From Desulfovibrio sp. TomC (GTDB lineage Bacteria > Desulfobacterota > Desulfovibrionia > Desulfovibrionales > Desulfovibrionaceae), in NCBI RefSeq assembly GCF_000801335.2, contig NZ_JSEH01000028.1, forward strand, positions 1 to 57,157: 57,157 bases of DNA, read 5' to 3'. Both the position numbers and the translations under genes were made by a program. The notes under the pieces are model-generated. The model was not told the DNA's origin. It made no database searches and saw nothing but the letters and a program-made list of their open reading frames with translations. Below are positions 56,380 to 57,157 of this stretch, in pieces; within the stretch, counting starts at the first letter, position 1; every line of letters starts with the position of its first letter.

Positions 56380-56766
56380 CTACTGGCTGCCGCAGCAGCG
56401 GGCGGTCTTGAAGGCGGAGCAGGGCAGGGGATCAATGGCCACGGTGATGCAGCCGGCAGTGGTGTCCCGGATGATGCGCCCGGACGGCATCCGGCCATGC
56501 CACACCCGGCTGGAGAAGATGGCCAGATCGCCGTTTATCTGGACGTAGAAGTCGGCGAACCCTTTGGCATAGTGGCTGTTGAACACGTAGACGCCGTCGC
56601 GGATGCCAAGGAAGCTGTACTTTTCCGGCTCCTTGCAGGTCAAAATGGCCAGAGCCTGGCGGAAAGCGCAGATCAGCACGGCCTGTTCGTCAAAGGCTGC
56701 CGCCCGGCTGGGCAGGCTGCCCAGGCTAAGCGTCAGGACCAGGATCACGAGTAGCATGCGTTTCAT
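56380..56766 (-). CDS. Small secreted protein of unknown function
   Basis: 128 residues. A signal peptide (MKRMLLVILVLTLSLGSLPS) precedes a compact mature domain with four to five Cys and a Cys-rich end (TAGCITVAID, then CSAFKTARCCGSQ). No family was recognised. GGGGAGG precedes the ATG at 56766. It may be periplasmic. Confidence 0.65.
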   Translation of the reverse strand: MKRMLLVILVLTLSLGSLPSRAAAFDEQAVLICAFRQALAILTCKEPEKYSFLGIRDGVYVFNSHYAKGFADFYVQINGDLAIFSSRVWHGRMPSGRIIRDTTAGCITVAIDPLPCSAFKTARCCGSQ

Positions 56767-57157
56767 CGTTTCCTCCCCGGCCGCCCGGCCGTCTTCAGCC
56801 ATCCCTTCGGCTCTTCCAATCGATTCTTAAGGGAGCGGGGCTGCATCCGCAGTCCAGTCTTGTCGCCCAAACGTCGCCCGCAGTCTACCAAGTGGACGCG
56901 GTCGCAGGGGCAAGAGAAAAGGGGGGAGGCATGCCTCCGGCGGCCGGGGGCCTGAGGCCCCCGGACCCCCCAACTGGGGTAAGGGGGTGGTGGCGTTGCC
57001 GCGACGTTGAGCGGGAGCGTGAAAAAAAAGCGCTTGATGGGGGACGTTTGATTTGACAGGGCGCGATGCCGAGCCGGTGAGCGGCAGTTGCGCGAGGGGG
57101 GCCTTCTCGCCACGATCCCCTTTCCCCCTGTCAGGGAGGGTCCGGGAGGGGGTTACC
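56767..57157. repeat. Repeat-rich intergenic end of the window
   Basis: It contains the hairpin element at 56933-56970 (loop CCTGAGG), the GTGGCGTTGCCGCGACG module at 56990-57030 (also at 27335-27372) and, at the edge, 57130-57157, which is identical to 25422-25449. No gene is seen. Confidence 0.65.

Overview
The window is a GC-rich bacterial chromosome segment. Its gene content points to an anaerobic, sulfate-reducing deltaproteobacterium of the Desulfovibrio / Solidesulfovibrio type. The evidence is a coenzyme B12-type (class II) and a glycyl-radical (class III) ribonucleotide reductase with no class I enzyme, an Lrp-like siroheme decarboxylase subunit, large chemoreceptors, many PAS/GGDEF/kinase sensors and a FeoB-associated Cys-rich peptide. 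The genus is inferred from content; no rRNA or tRNA gene is present to confirm it.

Layout. 1-4.2 kb: an alpha/beta hydrolase, an amidohydrolase and the GTPase HflX. 4.2-7.4 kb: an accessory island, much of it less GC-rich, with an HEPN/MNT toxin-antitoxin pair, a truncated RelE-like toxin, a DUF2188 protein paired with an unknown protein, and an HTH-ImmA/IrrE metallopeptidase. 7.4-10.1 kb: nrdD with its radical-SAM activase. 10.3-12.7 kb: a KimA-like APC transporter behind a c-di-AMP (ydaO/yuaA) riboswitch and a short leader ORF. 12.7-16.3 kb: two glycosyltransferase-type genes. 16.5-21.2 kb: holA, a RadC-like gene, acylphosphatase and lon. 21.4-22.5 kb: an AT-richer unknown membrane protein. 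22.9-27.8 kb: nrdJ, a conserved membrane-associated protein, a double universal-stress protein and the Feo-associated peptide, separated by a mosaic of GC-rich palindromic intergenic repeats.

27.9-36.2 kb: two closely similar chemoreceptors in opposite orientation flank trxC, the siroheme decarboxylase subunit, a GGDEF protein with a degenerate receiver, a Pro/Gly-rich secreted protein and a lipoprotein. 36.3-40.7 kb: an RND pump and its membrane-fusion lipoprotein. 40.8-49.0 kb: a long same-strand run, possibly one or more operons: Nif11-like peptide, periplasmic-sensing hybrid kinase, YqjD/YqjE/YqjK-like trio, HisKA_2 sensor kinase, MobA-HD fusion and histidine phosphatase. 49.3-57.2 kb: a Cys-rich lipoprotein, glnS, an SH3-like secreted protein, a PAS-GGDEF-EAL protein, a FlxA-like protein with a good sigma-28 promoter, a small secreted protein and more palindromic repeats.

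The strongest non-coding signal is the c-di-AMP riboswitch. It ties the APC transporter to second-messenger control and probably to potassium homeostasis. Other points of interest are the Nif11-like peptide next to the hybrid kinase, the toxin-antitoxin/stress island, the modular repeat family and the FlxA-like gene under flagellar sigma control. No tRNA, rRNA, CRISPR array, transposase or prophage was seen.
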